A DNA stretch of 47,098 nucleotides, from IMG/VR virus record IMGVR_UViG_3300031576_000083, positions 1 through 47,098 of that record. The stretch is one strand, 5' to 3'. Positions 8,705 to 17,814 of this stretch are shown here, in pieces (position 1 is the first letter of the stretch; each line of letters begins with the position of its first letter). This DNA comes from a virus. The notes beneath the pieces are model-generated. The model made no database searches. It saw nothing but the letters and a program-made list of their open reading frames with translations, and was not told where the DNA came from. Both the position numbers and the translations under genes were made by a program.

Positions 8705-11700
8705 TCAGCCTCCCCGCCGCACGGAGCGCGGCCCCGTGCCTTCGAGCAGGCCGCCAGGCCGCTGCTCGCTGCGGACATAGGCGTCCATGGCCGCGGCGAT
8801 GCCGGCGGTCAACGCCGCGGCGCGCTCGCCCTCGGAGCGCCCGTCACGCCGACCCTCGCTGCCCGTCTCGCCGAATACGATCGTCGGGGCGATGACGGTG
8901 CCGCCGCCCGACTCCTCGCGGATCATCTGGCGCAGCACGCCGACCTTGAGGATCGCCTCGCCTGGGTGGATCTGCACGACTCCCGATTGGGTGGTGATGC
9001 CGCCGTGCGCCAGCGACGCCATGCGGCCGAGGTCGGTCGGAGTGATGTACCCGCCGCCGTAGCCCCCGCCGCCCACTCCGAATGCAGCACCGTGCAGAAG
9101 TGCCCGCGCGTCGCCCTCGAGTCCGATCGCGAGACGCGGCAAGGGCGGCAACGCGCCGAACTGGAGCACGGCGTTCGGGATCTCGGGCAGGTCGTCGAAC
9201 AGCACGACAGCGTGGAGCTGTGGCAGAACGGGCGGCTTGCCGAACTCGAGCATGGCGGCCGGCCGCAGCCCAGCGATCACACCGGCCTGCTCGTCTCGGA
9301 TGTACCCGCGCAGCATTTCGATCGGCAGGATTGCCTCGTGCGGATGCACGAGCACCATGCCGGTACGCGTCGTGATCGCGCCGTGCTGCGCCGACGCGCC
9401 GCCGCCGCCGCCGCCGGAGGTGAATACGAGTTGCAGCTTCACCTCCTCGACGCTTTGGCCGAACACGAGCGCGCCGTTCTGCTGGACGTTGTTGAAGTCC
9501 GAGGCGAGCACCAATGTCGCACCGGAGGTCATCGTCTGAATCTGCGACTTGAGCATGGCGGCGATGAATCCCACGGCGGTCAGCTTCGAGTCGAACCGAT
9601 CCACGAAGCCCAGGAGGCCGATCGGCGTGATGAGGGAGGCAAAGGTGTCGATTGTCGCGTTGCCGATGTTCGTCACGAGTGACGCCTGGAGCAGCGCCTG
9701 AGTCGGCCCCGCCGGTTCTCCGGTCGGCGCCGGTGCGCCGCCCGCCGGTGCGCCGCCTCCAGCCGCCGGAGCGGCGGCGTCGGCCCCAAGGACCGCCCCG
9801 CCTCCGGCCGTCGCGGCGAACTGCGCGACGGCGGCCGAGAACTGGGCAATGGAGGTGGCAAAGGTAGTCTGCGCGGTGGTTTCGGACACCTGCGCGGCCT
9901 GCTCCGTCGCTTGGACCGTCTGCTCGATCCCCAGGAAGGAGAGCAGGCCGCTCCCGAACTCAGAGACGAAGCCGCCGAAGCCCGTCGAGGTGTCCGCCAT
10001 CGTGCCGGCCGCGCCGGTCATTTCCGTCGCCGCCGCGCCGATCGCCGCCGCGTCGGCCGACGGCGCACCAACGCCTGCCACCGGAGCGACCGCCCCGACA
10101 ATCTGCGCGGTCACGGGTACGGGCTGCTGCTGCTTCGTCAAGAGCCCCTCGATGATCGAGTCCATGATGTGCGAGAAGCCGGCCTCCGCGAGCTGCTGGC
10201 TGGCGCTCGTGAGCGCGTTGACGAACAGGTCGCGGAGCGCGTCGCCGAACTCCTTTTCACCGCGCACGAACTGGGCGAACTCGGTCTTGAAGGACTCCCC
10301 GAAGGTCCGCATCGCGTTGGCACCGGCAGCCGACAGGTCCACGTCGAAGGCGCTGGCCCAGGCGCTCGACTCCAGCTGGATCTTCTCCCACTCGGCGCTC
10401 ACGGCGGCCACGGCCTGCTGCTCGGTGATCGCGCCCTCGCGCACCAGCTCGGCCGCGGCGCGCGAGAACTCCTCGATGCTGCGCAGGCGCTCGGCCTGGG
10501 AACGCTGCTCGTCCGTCAGCAGGGCGTCCAGCACCGTATTGGCGGCCACGCGCCTCGCCTCGCCGGCCTCGCGCTCGGCCGCCACCGTGGCCTGCGCCGC
10601 GGCGGCCTGCGCCTGGGCCCGCGCCGCGGCCACGGCGCCCGGGTCCACCCCTGGCACGAGCGCCGCCTGATCGAGCGTCGCGAGTCGCTGCGCAAGGGTG
10701 CCCTGGATCTGCCGCAGCGTGGCCTCCAGCTCCCCGGCGATGGGCGCGCCGATTGTCAGCGGGATCACGATCGCCTCGTTGCCCGCCTCACGCGCGATCT
10801 GCTGCACCTCGGCCACGGCCCGACGGGTCGTCTCGAGCGTCTGCGCCACGAAGGCCGTCTGCTTGCGGGCCGCCTCGCCCAGCTGCGCCTCGTAGCTGCG
10901 GATCGCGCCCACCAGGGCCACCCCAAGCTGCGTGCCGGCCTCGCCCGTGTCGCGCAGCGCCTGTTGGAGCGCCCCGGGCCCCTCGCGCGACGCCAGCACC
11001 AGGGCCTCGGCCGTCGCCACCGGCAGCGACTTCATCTTTTGCACGACCGACAGGACGTTCTGCTCCAGGCCCACGAGCGCCTGGAGCCGGGCGCGCATCT
11101 CGTCGGTGGTGGCGGATGCAATCTTGGCCTCGTTCTCGTAGCCCCGCGTGGCGAGCGCGAGCTCGTTGAGGGCGCCGGTGGCAGCATCGGCGCTCGCTGC
11201 GGCCGCGTCCGTCGCCGCGGCGTCCTGGCCGGTCGGCACGCCGCCCAGCCCCAGCGTGAAGTCCCGGCGCGCCTGGCCCGCGCGCGCTTGAAGGTCCGCT
11301 TGTTGTTCCAGCGCCTTCTTTAGATCCTGCTCGAGCTGCCGGGCCGCCGCGGAATCCTCCCCGAGCGCGCGCCCGACGGCTTCGAGCCCGCTCTGCAAGT
11401 CGTCCAGCAGGTCGAACTCGGGGGCCGGCCCGAGCTTGGTGGGATCGAATGCCTCGGGATCGATGAACTGCTGCTGTGAGCGCAGCTCGAAGATCCTGCG
11501 CTCGATCGCGTCCAGGGCGGCTTCGTCACTTCCGAACGCGAACTCCACCGTGACCGGGCTCAGGTTCTCGATGTCCGAGAGCCGCAGCACCAACTCCGCG
11601 GCCGCGCGAGTGATGACCAGCATCCCCTCGCCCACGTCGATCAAGACGGGCACCAGCTGAATCAGCGCGCGGTTGAGGTTGGCCTTGGCGGCGACGGCCA

Positions 11701-12373
11701 GGAGGTCGAGCCGGTCGGACAGCTCACCCGCGCTGCGCACCGTCTCCTGATCGATCACGACGCCGAGCCGGTGCGCTTCCTCGCGCAACCCGGACAGGGC
11801 GCGCCCGCCGTCGGCTCCGAGCTGTACCAGCTTGGCGCCGCGCAGGGTGAACAGGTCGAACGCGATTGCGTTGCGCTGCTGTTCATCCGCGACGCTTCCG
11901 AGGATTGCGATCAGGTCGGTGAAGACCGCGTTGGTGTCGCGCAGGCGGCCCGCATCGAACAGCTCCAGCTTCACGCCGGTTAGGCGCTGGAGCCGATCGG
12001 CGGCCTCCAGCAGCGGGCCGGTGCCCTGGCCCGCGAGCGCGATGTTGCGCGAGAGCAGCAGCAGGTTGCGGTCGAGCTGCTCCACGGGCACGTCTAGCGC
12101 GACGGCCGCGAAGCGGATCTCTTGGAGCGCCTCGACGCCGATCCCGATGCGATCGGCCGAGGTGGCGAGCGCGTCCATTTCCTCCGCGGACTCTCGCACG
12201 GCAGCGGCGGCACGCTTCGCCAGGCCGATGAGCAGCGCGAAGTTCTGCGTGAAGGCGAAGACGTTGAGGCTGCCCGCCACGCTCGCGATCCCGGTCAGCC
12301 CCGTGCGCACGCTGGCGATGGTGCGCGACACCTCGTCGCGCCCCCGGAACACGATGTCGACGACGTTCGCCAC
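8705..12373 (-). CDS. Tail tape measure protein
   Basis: At 1222 residues with long Ala/Gln/Glu-rich helical segments, this has the usual composition of a tape measure protein, which sets tail length and is ejected with the DNA. It follows the G/GT chaperone gene by three bases, as in lambda G-T-H. Hydrophobic segments occur near residues 35-60 and 240-275. The Gly/Ala-rich part about 800-900 looks flexible. Near the C-terminus two similar blocks recur (about residues 993-1031 and 1118-1155), each built around an HPxEAIL core, also seen near the end of many tape measures. No lytic domain was recognised. Confidence 0.9.
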   Translation of the reverse strand: MANVVDIVFRGRDEVSRTIASVRTGLTGIASVAGSLNVFAFTQNFALLIGLAKRAAAAVRESAEEMDALATSADRIGIGVEALQEIRFAAVALDVPVEQLDRNLLLLSRNIALAGQGTGPLLEAADRLQRLTGVKLELFDAGRLRDTNAVFTDLIAILGSVADEQQRNAIAFDLFTLRGAKLVQLGADGGRALSGLREEAHRLGVVIDQETVRSAGELSDRLDLLAVAAKANLNRALIQLVPVLIDVGEGMLVITRAAAELVLRLSDIENLSPVTVEFAFGSDEAALDAIERRIFELRSQQQFIDPEAFDPTKLGPAPEFDLLDDLQSGLEAVGRALGEDSAAARQLEQDLKKALEQQADLQARAGQARRDFTLGLGGVPTGQDAAATDAAAASADAATGALNELALATRGYENEAKIASATTDEMRARLQALVGLEQNVLSVVQKMKSLPVATAEALVLASREGPGALQQALRDTGEAGTQLGVALVGAIRSYEAQLGEAARKQTAFVAQTLETTRRAVAEVQQIAREAGNEAIVIPLTIGAPIAGELEATLRQIQGTLAQRLATLDQAALVPGVDPGAVAAARAQAQAAAAQATVAAEREAGEARRVAANTVLDALLTDEQRSQAERLRSIEEFSRAAAELVREGAITEQQAVAAVSAEWEKIQLESSAWASAFDVDLSAAGANAMRTFGESFKTEFAQFVRGEKEFGDALRDLFVNALTSASQQLAEAGFSHIMDSIIEGLLTKQQQPVPVTAQIVGAVAPVAGVGAPSADAAAIGAAATEMTGAAGTMADTSTGFGGFVSEFGSGLLSFLGIEQTVQATEQAAQVSETTAQTTFATSIAQFSAAVAQFAATAGGGAVLGADAAAPAAGGGAPAGGAPAPTGEPAGPTQALLQASLVTNIGNATIDTFASLITPIGLLGFVDRFDSKLTAVGFIAAMLKSQIQTMTSGATLVLASDFNNVQQNGALVFGQSVEEVKLQLVFTSGGGGGGASAQHGAITTRTGMVLVHPHEAILPIEMLRGYIRDEQAGVIAGLRPAAMLEFGKPPVLPQLHAVVLFDDLPEIPNAVLQFGALPPLPRLAIGLEGDARALLHGAAFGVGGGGYGGGYITPTDLGRMASLAHGGITTQSGVVQIHPGEAILKVGVLRQMIREESGGGTVIAPTIVFGETGSEGRRDGRSEGERAAALTAGIAAAMDAYVRSEQRPGGLLEGTGPRSVRRGG

Positions 12374-12376
12374 GGC

Positions 12377-13119
12377 CTACTTCTTCGCCTCGCCCGCGCC
12401 GAGTCGCAGCGTCGGCTGCGACGCCTCCTCGGCCCGCCGGTACTCCTCCGCGATCACGCCGAGCGCCATCCACTCCTCGTGCGACAGGTCGTCCTTGGCG
12501 AACGGGTAGCCGCCGCGCTGCACGAGGTGCGCGTCGAGGAGGCGGGTCGTTGCGGAGTCCATGCCGCTCTCCTCGATGCGGAGCCGGTGGATCGGGCACT
12601 CCTGGCACTGCTGGACCCACAGCGGCGGGTCCACCGTGGCTAGCTCTGGGCAGGTGCTTCGCTCGATCCCGCAGAGCTGGCCTCGGTAGAAGGCGCGGGC
12701 GAGCTTGCGGATTTTCCCAGATCCACGCCGACCTTCCCGCGCAGGTAGGCGAGCTGCGCGAGCGGCACGACGTGGTGGTAGCCCCAGCGCTTCAGCGCGT
12801 CGAGCGGGCCCACACCGGGCGGCGTCTCCAGTCCTTCGACCTGCGTGACGAGCTTGAGGCCGAACTCGAACAGCACCTTGCCGGCGCCACCGGCGCCGTC
12901 GTCCTTCTTCGACACGGCGGCGAAGTAGGCGACGTTGAACTCCGCCTGCTCCTCGAAGGTCGGGTCGCGCCAGGTCACCGTGCAGAGCGGCTCGGGGAGC
13001 GCCTGCGCGCCCGAGCCGTTGATGGAGACGACGTTGGGGCCGGGCTTGCGCAGCCGGCCCATCGGGTCGATGTCGTTCGGGTCGTAGAGCGGAGTGACGT
13101 TCGGGAAGCCGAGCTTCAT
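12377..13119 (-). CDS. Tail assembly chaperone GT, made by -1 ribosomal frameshift
   Basis: The G frame (13119 leftward) and a second open frame ending at 12377 meet at a GGGAAAA heptamer at 12718-12712. The G frame reads it as GGA AAA, the exact X XXY YYZ register; a -1 slip continues as IRKLARAFYRG and adds 111 residues, for about 247 in total. The added part has two close Cys pairs (LCGIERSTC and QQCQEC). In lambda and many siphophages the G/GT ratio is fixed by such a slip, and both forms load the tape measure. There is no good separate start for the T part near the site, which supports fusion. Confidence 0.85.
12640..13119 (-). CDS. Tail assembly chaperone G (unshifted product)
   Basis: The 159-residue product starts at an ATG at 13119 just after the tail tube gene. 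It begins MKLGFPNVTPLYDPNDIDPM and has a compact helical core up to residue 136, where the slippery heptamer lies. After the slip site the unshifted frame gives only a Ser/Ala/Pro-rich tail (residues 137-159), the usual pattern for gpG-type proteins. It is expected to coat the tape measure during tail assembly and be absent from the finished virion. Identification rests on position, frame overlap and slip site rather than on clear sequence similarity. Confidence 0.83.
   Translation of the reverse strand: MKLGFPNVTPLYDPNDIDPMGRLRKPGPNVVSINGSGAQALPEPLCTVTWRDPTFEEQAEFNVAYFAAVSKKDDGAGGAGKVLFEFGLKLVTQVEGLETPPGVGPLDALKRWGYHHVVPLAQLAYLRGKVGVDLGKSASSPAPSTEASSAGSSEAPAQS
12712..12718 (-). promoter_or_regulatory. 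Programmed -1 frameshift heptamer GGGAAAA
   Basis: On the minus strand the heptamer is G GGA AAA in the G reading frame. Lambda uses GGGAAAG at the same place. Codons GGA and AAA re-pair as GGG and AAA after a one-base slip, and the new frame stays open for 111 codons. Confidence 0.85.
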
Positions 13120-13195
13120 GGTGGTGTGCCGTTTCTTCCAAGCGGCCCGCCGGCGGACTCGGAGTGCTTCCCCGTGTCGCAGGCCGGCCTCGTTG

Positions 13196-14551
13196 CTATG
13201 CGTAGGTCGCGACCATGTTCTGGATGATGGCCGCTACGGTGACCTGGTTGTCCTGGAGGCCGCCCGCCGCGATGCCGGGGTCCTTGAGCACGGCGATCTC
13301 CAGGTTGTCGCGCCACTTCCCGTCCTGCGCCTCCTGCTTGGGCGTCAGCACTTTGCAGTAGGGGAAGAACAGCTGGACGAAGTAGCGGTTGCCCGCCTCC
13401 CACTCCGGCCCCTTGCTCCAGATCGAAATGCCGAAGGGCTTGTCCAGGTCGAGGAGCTGCTTCATGAGCCAGTCGCGAACGCCGCGGTTGACCGTGATGC
13501 GCTGCACCACGTCGCCCGTCTCGACCTGCTGCGCGTAGCCCACCTCATCGGGCGGGTCGGTGGTCGCCCAGCAGCTCGACGCTTCGGCGTTCCAGTTGAA
13601 GTCCCATTTGAAGTCGTCGATCTCGCACTCCCCGTACTGCCCGCCCGTCAGCGTCGGCGTCGCCAGGCTCGTGTCGATCTCCCCGCCGAGGTAGAGGCGC
13701 ATGTTCGCCGCCTTCATCTTGTACTCGGTCTGGCCCACGGCGGCGAGCACGTCCGTCTTCCAGGTGTCGACGGTTGCGGTGCGGTAGTAGCTCACGCGAA
13801 CCGAATGCGCGCCGGACAGCGAACCGCTGGACACGGTGAGCACGTTGGTCGCGGCCACGTAGCTCACGATCGTGAGCGGCAGCTCGTGATAGCCGACCCC
13901 GGTGCCGTCCACGAATGCCTGGATGCGATCGGCGCGCGCGCCGTCGGTCGCGCCCTCCGGGTCCGCCGTCAAGGTCACCGTCGCCGTGCCGGCGGTGAAG
14001 GTGGGCGTGAAGACCTCGTGCACGATGCCGTCGTCGAGATAGCCGAGCCCGACCACCGTGAGGTTCAAGGCCAGGAACTCGCCCTTCTGCGCGTTCAGCT
14101 CCGACTGCGCGATGGCGAGGCCGCGCTGCCGCGCGAAGTCCGCCGGGTTGCTCAAGGCCGACGCGCCGCCCTTGCGATGGGCCGCCGTAAAGTAGGGCGG
14201 GTTCGTCGGGTAGGCCGACATCTTGAAGACGTGCTTGAAGCCGACGCCGAGCGCGCTCGACGTCGCCGCGCCCAGCAGCATGCGCAGCGCCCAGGCGATG
14301 TGGTCGGGCTGCGCCTTCTTCGTGCTGAGCTTGCCGGCGGCCTTGCGGCCCTTCGTGTCGACGGACGTGGCCTCGACTTGCCCGGTCTTCTCGCCCTCGT
14401 TCGTCTCGGAGTCGCGCTCGATGTTCAGCGTCGACTCCTCGTCCCAGCCCAGCAGCTTGGTGAGCGTGGCGGGCGTGGTGCCGTCCGCCTGCGCGGCGCT
14501 GGACACCACGAGCAGGTCGCCGGCCACCTTGCGGTCGATGTTGAAGGGCAT
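13196..14551 (-). CDS. Major tail tube protein
   Basis: At 451 residues it starts MPFNIDRKVAGDLLVVSSAA and is beta-rich throughout. Its position between a tail-terminator-like gene and the G/GT chaperone is that of lambda V. The length exceeds that of a simple tube protein (about 150-250). The region about residues 180-290, rich in Thr and Val, could be an inserted Ig-like surface domain. The ATG has GGAG upstream. The tube assignment is by gene order, size and composition. Confidence 0.82.
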   Translation of the reverse strand: MPFNIDRKVAGDLLVVSSAAQADGTTPATLTKLLGWDEESTLNIERDSETNEGEKTGQVEATSVDTKGRKAAGKLSTKKAQPDHIAWALRMLLGAATSSALGVGFKHVFKMSAYPTNPPYFTAAHRKGGASALSNPADFARQRGLAIAQSELNAQKGEFLALNLTVVGLGYLDDGIVHEVFTPTFTAGTATVTLTADPEGATDGARADRIQAFVDGTGVGYHELPLTIVSYVAATNVLTVSSGSLSGAHSVRVSYYRTATVDTWKTDVLAAVGQTEYKMKAANMRLYLGGEIDTSLATPTLTGGQYGECEIDDFKWDFNWNAEASSCWATTDPPDEVGYAQQVETGDVVQRITVNRGVRDWLMKQLLDLDKPFGISIWSKGPEWEAGNRYFVQLFFPYCKVLTPKQEAQDGKWRDNLEIAVLKDPGIAAGGLQDNQVTVAAIIQNMVATYA

Positions 14552-14576
14552 GGGTGGAGCTCCTCGGGTGGAAGGG

Positions 14577-14981
14577 TTACGGGGTCGGCTCGCAGAAGTC
14601 GAGGGGGATCTGAAGCGACATCACGGCGCACTGCGCGTCGGCGTCAGGCTGAAGCTCGCAGAGCCACTCGCCAGCCCCCAGGTAGGTCTTGGCGAGCAGC
14701 GCCAGGAAGATCGCGTGAACGTCCGGCATCACGCGGTTCGACAGCAGCGCGGCCTCGCCGGCCACGCCGACCAGGTAGGCCACGCGCAGCTCGAGCATGG
14801 TGCCGGCCCACTCGATCGCGCCCGAGACGGGCCGGCCGGTGATGCGCGGCGTGAACAGCAGGAACGCCAGGTGCTGCACGCTGTCCGGCACCTGCTCCAC
14901 GGAGAAGACGCTCTCGGAGCGCCGGAAGCCGAGCGCGAGCACGGCCGCGGCCACGTCTTCGACGACTTCGGTGAGCGTCAC
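14577..14981 (-). CDS. Probable tail terminator or tail completion protein
   Basis: GTG at 14981 lies in a GTGA overlap with the connector gene, giving 134 residues; the longer open frame upstream is a shadow. It begins with a helical VTLTEVVEDVAAAVLALGF and is followed by beta segments. The slot between head-tail connector and tail tube is that of lambda U (tail terminator) and of related completion proteins. Size fits this group (130-150 residues). The fold similarity is an inference; no diagnostic motif is visible. Confidence 0.65.
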   Translation of the reverse strand: MTLTEVVEDVAAAVLALGFRRSESVFSVEQVPDSVQHLAFLLFTPRITGRPVSGAIEWAGTMLELRVAYLVGVAGEAALLSNRVMPDVHAIFLALLAKTYLGAGEWLCELQPDADAQCAVMSLQIPLDFCEPTP

Positions 14982-15400
14982 CGCAGCACCCGGATCTCTT
15001 GCACGCGACGCGGCGCCTCCTCGATCGACTCGTCGAGCGCGCCGCTCGCGTCGGCATCCTCGCGGTAGGCGAAGTCCTGTTGCAGCGTGGCGAGCTCGAC
15101 GCCGATCGAGTCGGCGAGCTTCTGGCTGCGCTCGTCGGTCGACTGCCGCACGACCAGCAGGAGCGTCGTCAGCACGCAGATGCGCTTCCAGGCCGAGGTC
15201 GTGCGGGCGACGCAGCGCAGGGCCGTGCGGCCCGTGTTCGCCTCGAAGGCCGCGACGGCATCGCCGATGCCGAGCGCGCACTGCGCTGCGAAGTTCGCAG
15301 CCCCGGTCGGGAGGTAGCGGATCGTGAGGTACGGCAGACGCGCCAGCAGGTCCGCGTCCACGACGGCCACCAGCGTCAGGTTGTTCGGCGTGTCCGGCAT
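14978..15400 (-). CDS. Head-tail connector (Gp36/DUF1320-like)
   Basis: The 140-residue protein is largely helical (VDADLLARLPYLTIRYL, then FAAQCALGIGDAVAAFEANTG). Proteins of this size and shape right after the coat gene are often head-tail adaptors that sit below the portal and close the head-tail interface. It overlaps the next gene by four bases. A Gp36 or gp6-like connector is the best guess, based on helices, size and place. Confidence 0.6.
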   Translation of the reverse strand: MPDTPNNLTLVAVVDADLLARLPYLTIRYLPTGAANFAAQCALGIGDAVAAFEANTGRTALRCVARTTSAWKRICVLTTLLLVVRQSTDERSQKLADSIGVELATLQQDFAYREDADASGALDESIEEAPRRVQEIRVLR

Positions 15401-15426
15401 CTACGCGATCCGCTCCCCTCCGCTGC

Positions 15427-15606
15427 TCAGCCGCGCCCGCCGTGGGCCGGGTCGCTCGGGTCGAGCAGCTGCGGCTCCAGGCCAGCGGCAGTCGCCGGCA
15501 GGTACTCGTCGCCCGCTTCGAGCTGGGCGGCGTTGCAGAGGCACGGCTTGCCCGACTCACGGTGGACGGCGGGCAGCAGGAGGTAGATCTCCACGTCGGG
15601 AGGCAT
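15427..15606 (-). CDS. Small protein between coat and connector genes
   Basis: The 59-residue protein starts MPPDVEIYLLLPAVHRESGK at the ATG at 15606, chosen because AAAGGAA lies about eight bases upstream; the longer frame adds a Pro/Arg-rich stretch that looks untranslated. Small proteins in this place are often minor head proteins. It has two close cysteines (CLC). The function is unknown. Confidence 0.6.
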   Translation of the reverse strand: MPPDVEIYLLLPAVHRESGKPCLCNAAQLEAGDEYLPATAAGLEPQLLDPSDPAHGGRG

Positions 15607-15744
15607 TTGCGGTTCCTTTCGTTCAGGAGGTGATGGAGCGGCCCGCGGCCGTGGCGCGGAGGCGCCATCGGGCGAGGACCACGGCACATGACCCGAGCAC
15701 GTCGGCGTTCCGGTTCACGAACCGCAGGCCGCCCCGCAGTCGCT

Positions 15745-16866
15745 CTAGTCCTTCAGCCGCGACACGGCTTCGGGGTAGAGGATCTTCCCGCCCCAGAGCA
15801 CGTCGAGCTGCCAGACGTTGCGCTTGTGCTCGCGCACGACCTCGAGCCGCAGCGTCACCCCCGTCACCGGGTCGGTCGCCACCGACTCGATCACGGCCGG
15901 GTGGCCCTGCGAGCTGAGCGGCCGGAGCGCGAAGACGAAGGCGTTGCGGTGGAAGGCGAGCCCGCCGATCTGGTGGGTCGCGCCGTCGTTCGTGATCGTG
16001 ATGACCTCGGTGTTGATGAGCGCCGCCTGGAGGCGCGGGGCCACTTCGAGCCCGCCCGCCGGGATCGACACCACCACGTAGGTCTGCGAGTGGCCGGCGA
16101 AGGTCAGCCGGTCGCCCGCCAGGAAGGCGCCCGTGCCCGCGCAGACCACGGTGGACGTGCCGCCGTTGGCGCTGACCTGCGCCGCGTGCGCCCCCGTCAC
16201 GGTCCAGCCCGTCGGGTTGCCGGCCGTGTGGAGCGGGAGCTGCCCGTTCGAGTAGAGGTCGAACTGGTACTTCCGCCCGAGCGAGGCTTCGATCAGGCCT
16301 GCCGTGTCGCCGCGCGCGTCGAAGCGGGCCATGATGTCCCGGGCCAGCAGCTCGGCCTCGATCGTGTCGCTGACGACCAGGCGCCGGTTGGCGCGCGGCG
16401 CCTTGAGGATGTTGAGCACCTTGCGCTGCGCGATCACGTCCGCCTCGGTCGCCGGGCTCGCGGCCGTCGCCATCGAGAACGACCCGCGGTAGAGGCCGCG
16501 GATGCAGAACAGGTCGATCGCGTCGCCGAGCGCGTTGATCGCCCGCTCGGCCGCCTCGGGCACGACGCGCGAGTCGATGACCTCGGCCATCTCCTTGTCG
16601 GTCATCAGCCAGCGGGATTCCTTCCACTGGTCGAGCTTGACCGACACGGTGTCGGGCGTCAGCTCGATCGCCGCGGACGGCGTGCCGGGCACCACGTCGG
16701 CGATCGTCATCGGCGCGTAGATCGGGATCTTGATCTCGTCGTTCTTCTCTTGGGCTTGGGCGTCGTAGTCCCGGTTCACCAGCATGGGCATGCGGGACTC
16801 GTTGCGGAAGGCGATGGCGGCGCGGACGATGAGTTCGTCGGCGACGGCCTGGAGGTTCTGGGGCAT
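15745..16866 (-). CDS. Major capsid protein, P22 coat type
   Basis: At 373 residues, this opens MPQNLQAVADELIVRAAIAF. The body has a helical spine region (about 75-135), an inserted beta domain (about 215-300) and an LAFHRNAFVFALRPL stretch near 300 that is typical of P22-type coat proteins. The family has the HK97 fold with an added insertion domain. The scaffold-like gene lies just upstream, as expected. P22-type coats normally serve short-tailed phages, but here the coat is joined to a lambda-type long tail. Confidence 0.88.
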   Translation of the reverse strand: MPQNLQAVADELIVRAAIAFRNESRMPMLVNRDYDAQAQEKNDEIKIPIYAPMTIADVVPGTPSAAIELTPDTVSVKLDQWKESRWLMTDKEMAEVIDSRVVPEAAERAINALGDAIDLFCIRGLYRGSFSMATAASPATEADVIAQRKVLNILKAPRANRRLVVSDTIEAELLARDIMARFDARGDTAGLIEASLGRKYQFDLYSNGQLPLHTAGNPTGWTVTGAHAAQVSANGGTSTVVCAGTGAFLAGDRLTFAGHSQTYVVVSIPAGGLEVAPRLQAALINTEVITITNDGATHQIGGLAFHRNAFVFALRPLSSQGHPAVIESVATDPVTGVTLRLEVVREHKRNVWQLDVLWGGKILYPEAVSRLKD

Positions 16867-16908
16867 GTGCGGGCTCCAGTGGAGCGCGCGCGCCTCGGCG
16901 CAGGTGGG

Positions 16909-17814
16909 CTAGGCGCGGCGGACGATGCGGGTCTTCTTGCCCGCCTTCTCCGCCGCTTCGAGCTTCACCACCTTGTCGGGGTCGTCGTGCTGGATCTCCA
17001 CCACGTCCCCAGCGCCACCCTCGGCGTCCTTCGCCGCTGCTGAACCGCCAGGGAGAACACCGCTCGCGAATAGGTACGCGAGCGACTTGGTGCGCTCCTG
17101 GGCGAAGAACTGCGTCGGCGTGAGCCGCTTGCCGCTCCCTTCGTCGCGTTCCGTCTTGTGGAACGTGGCGCCGGTCTCGACCTCGTACTCGAACAGGTCG
17201 TCGGTCACGAGAACCACCGTCGAGCGCGTCCCGCCCGGCGGCACTTGCAGCGCCTGGGTTAGCGGAGAGTTGGCGGCGGCCCCTGCCAGGATGGCCGCCT
17301 CCTTCATCCGCTGCGCCTCGCGCTTCTCGGCGGCGAGCTCGCGCTTCTCGGCGGCGAGCGTGGTGTTGCGGAGCTTCTCCTTCTCCGTCTGCCACGCGGC
17401 GCGCGCCGTGTCGAACTCGCCCTTCCGAACCTGCTCTGCCTGCTCGAGGTCGTGTGCGCGGTCCAGCTGTGCCTGGACCTCTTCGGGCGTCATGTCGCCC
17501 AGCACCGTGCCCATGTGCTGGAGCCGCTTCTTTCGCCCGATGCTCTCGGTCTCGAGGTTCCTCACCGTCGTGGACAGCGCCTCGACCTGCTTCGCCAGCT
17601 CTGCGTTCTGCCGCAGGATGGCGGGCACGTCGATGTCGCTGTCTGCGCCTCCGGCCCGCTGGCCGTTGCCTTTGCCGCCTGTCTTCGGTGCGGCGCCTCC
17701 GCCACCCCCACCGCCACCCGCGCCCGGCTCGCCCACCGGCGGCTCGGCCGCCGCGAAGGCGTAGCCGCGCGTGCTGGAGTTGAGAGGGTGGTTCCTGAGA
17801 AATCCTCGGATCAC
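16909..17814 (-). CDS. Capsid scaffold-like protein
   Basis: The 301-residue protein starts at a GTG (17814) with a weak GGAG 14 bases upstream. After a Gly-rich stretch (about 30-48) it has a long heptad-type coiled coil (about 65-175) with many Glu, Lys and Arg, and ends with a basic tail (KKTRIVRRA). A coiled-coil protein next to the coat gene is characteristic of scaffolds, which guide head assembly and then leave. A possible beta segment near 195-215 (STVVLVTDDLFEYEVETGA) is unusual and might bind the coat. Confidence 0.72.
   Translation of the reverse strand: MIRGFLRNHPLNSSTRGYAFAAAEPPVGEPGAGGGGGGGGAAPKTGGKGNGQRAGGADSDIDVPAILRQNAELAKQVEALSTTVRNLETESIGRKKRLQHMGTVLGDMTPEEVQAQLDRAHDLEQAEQVRKGEFDTARAAWQTEKEKLRNTTLAAEKRELAAEKREAQRMKEAAILAGAAANSPLTQALQVPPGGTRSTVVLVTDDLFEYEVETGATFHKTERDEGSGKRLTPTQFFAQERTKSLAYLFASGVLPGGSAAAKDAEGGAGDVVEIQHDDPDKVVKLEAAEKAGKKTRIVRRA

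Noticed and set aside
15688-17043. 451-residue plus-strand frame
   Set aside because: It is antisense to the coat and scaffold genes, is Arg/His/Asp-rich and is a product of high GC3; no start site.
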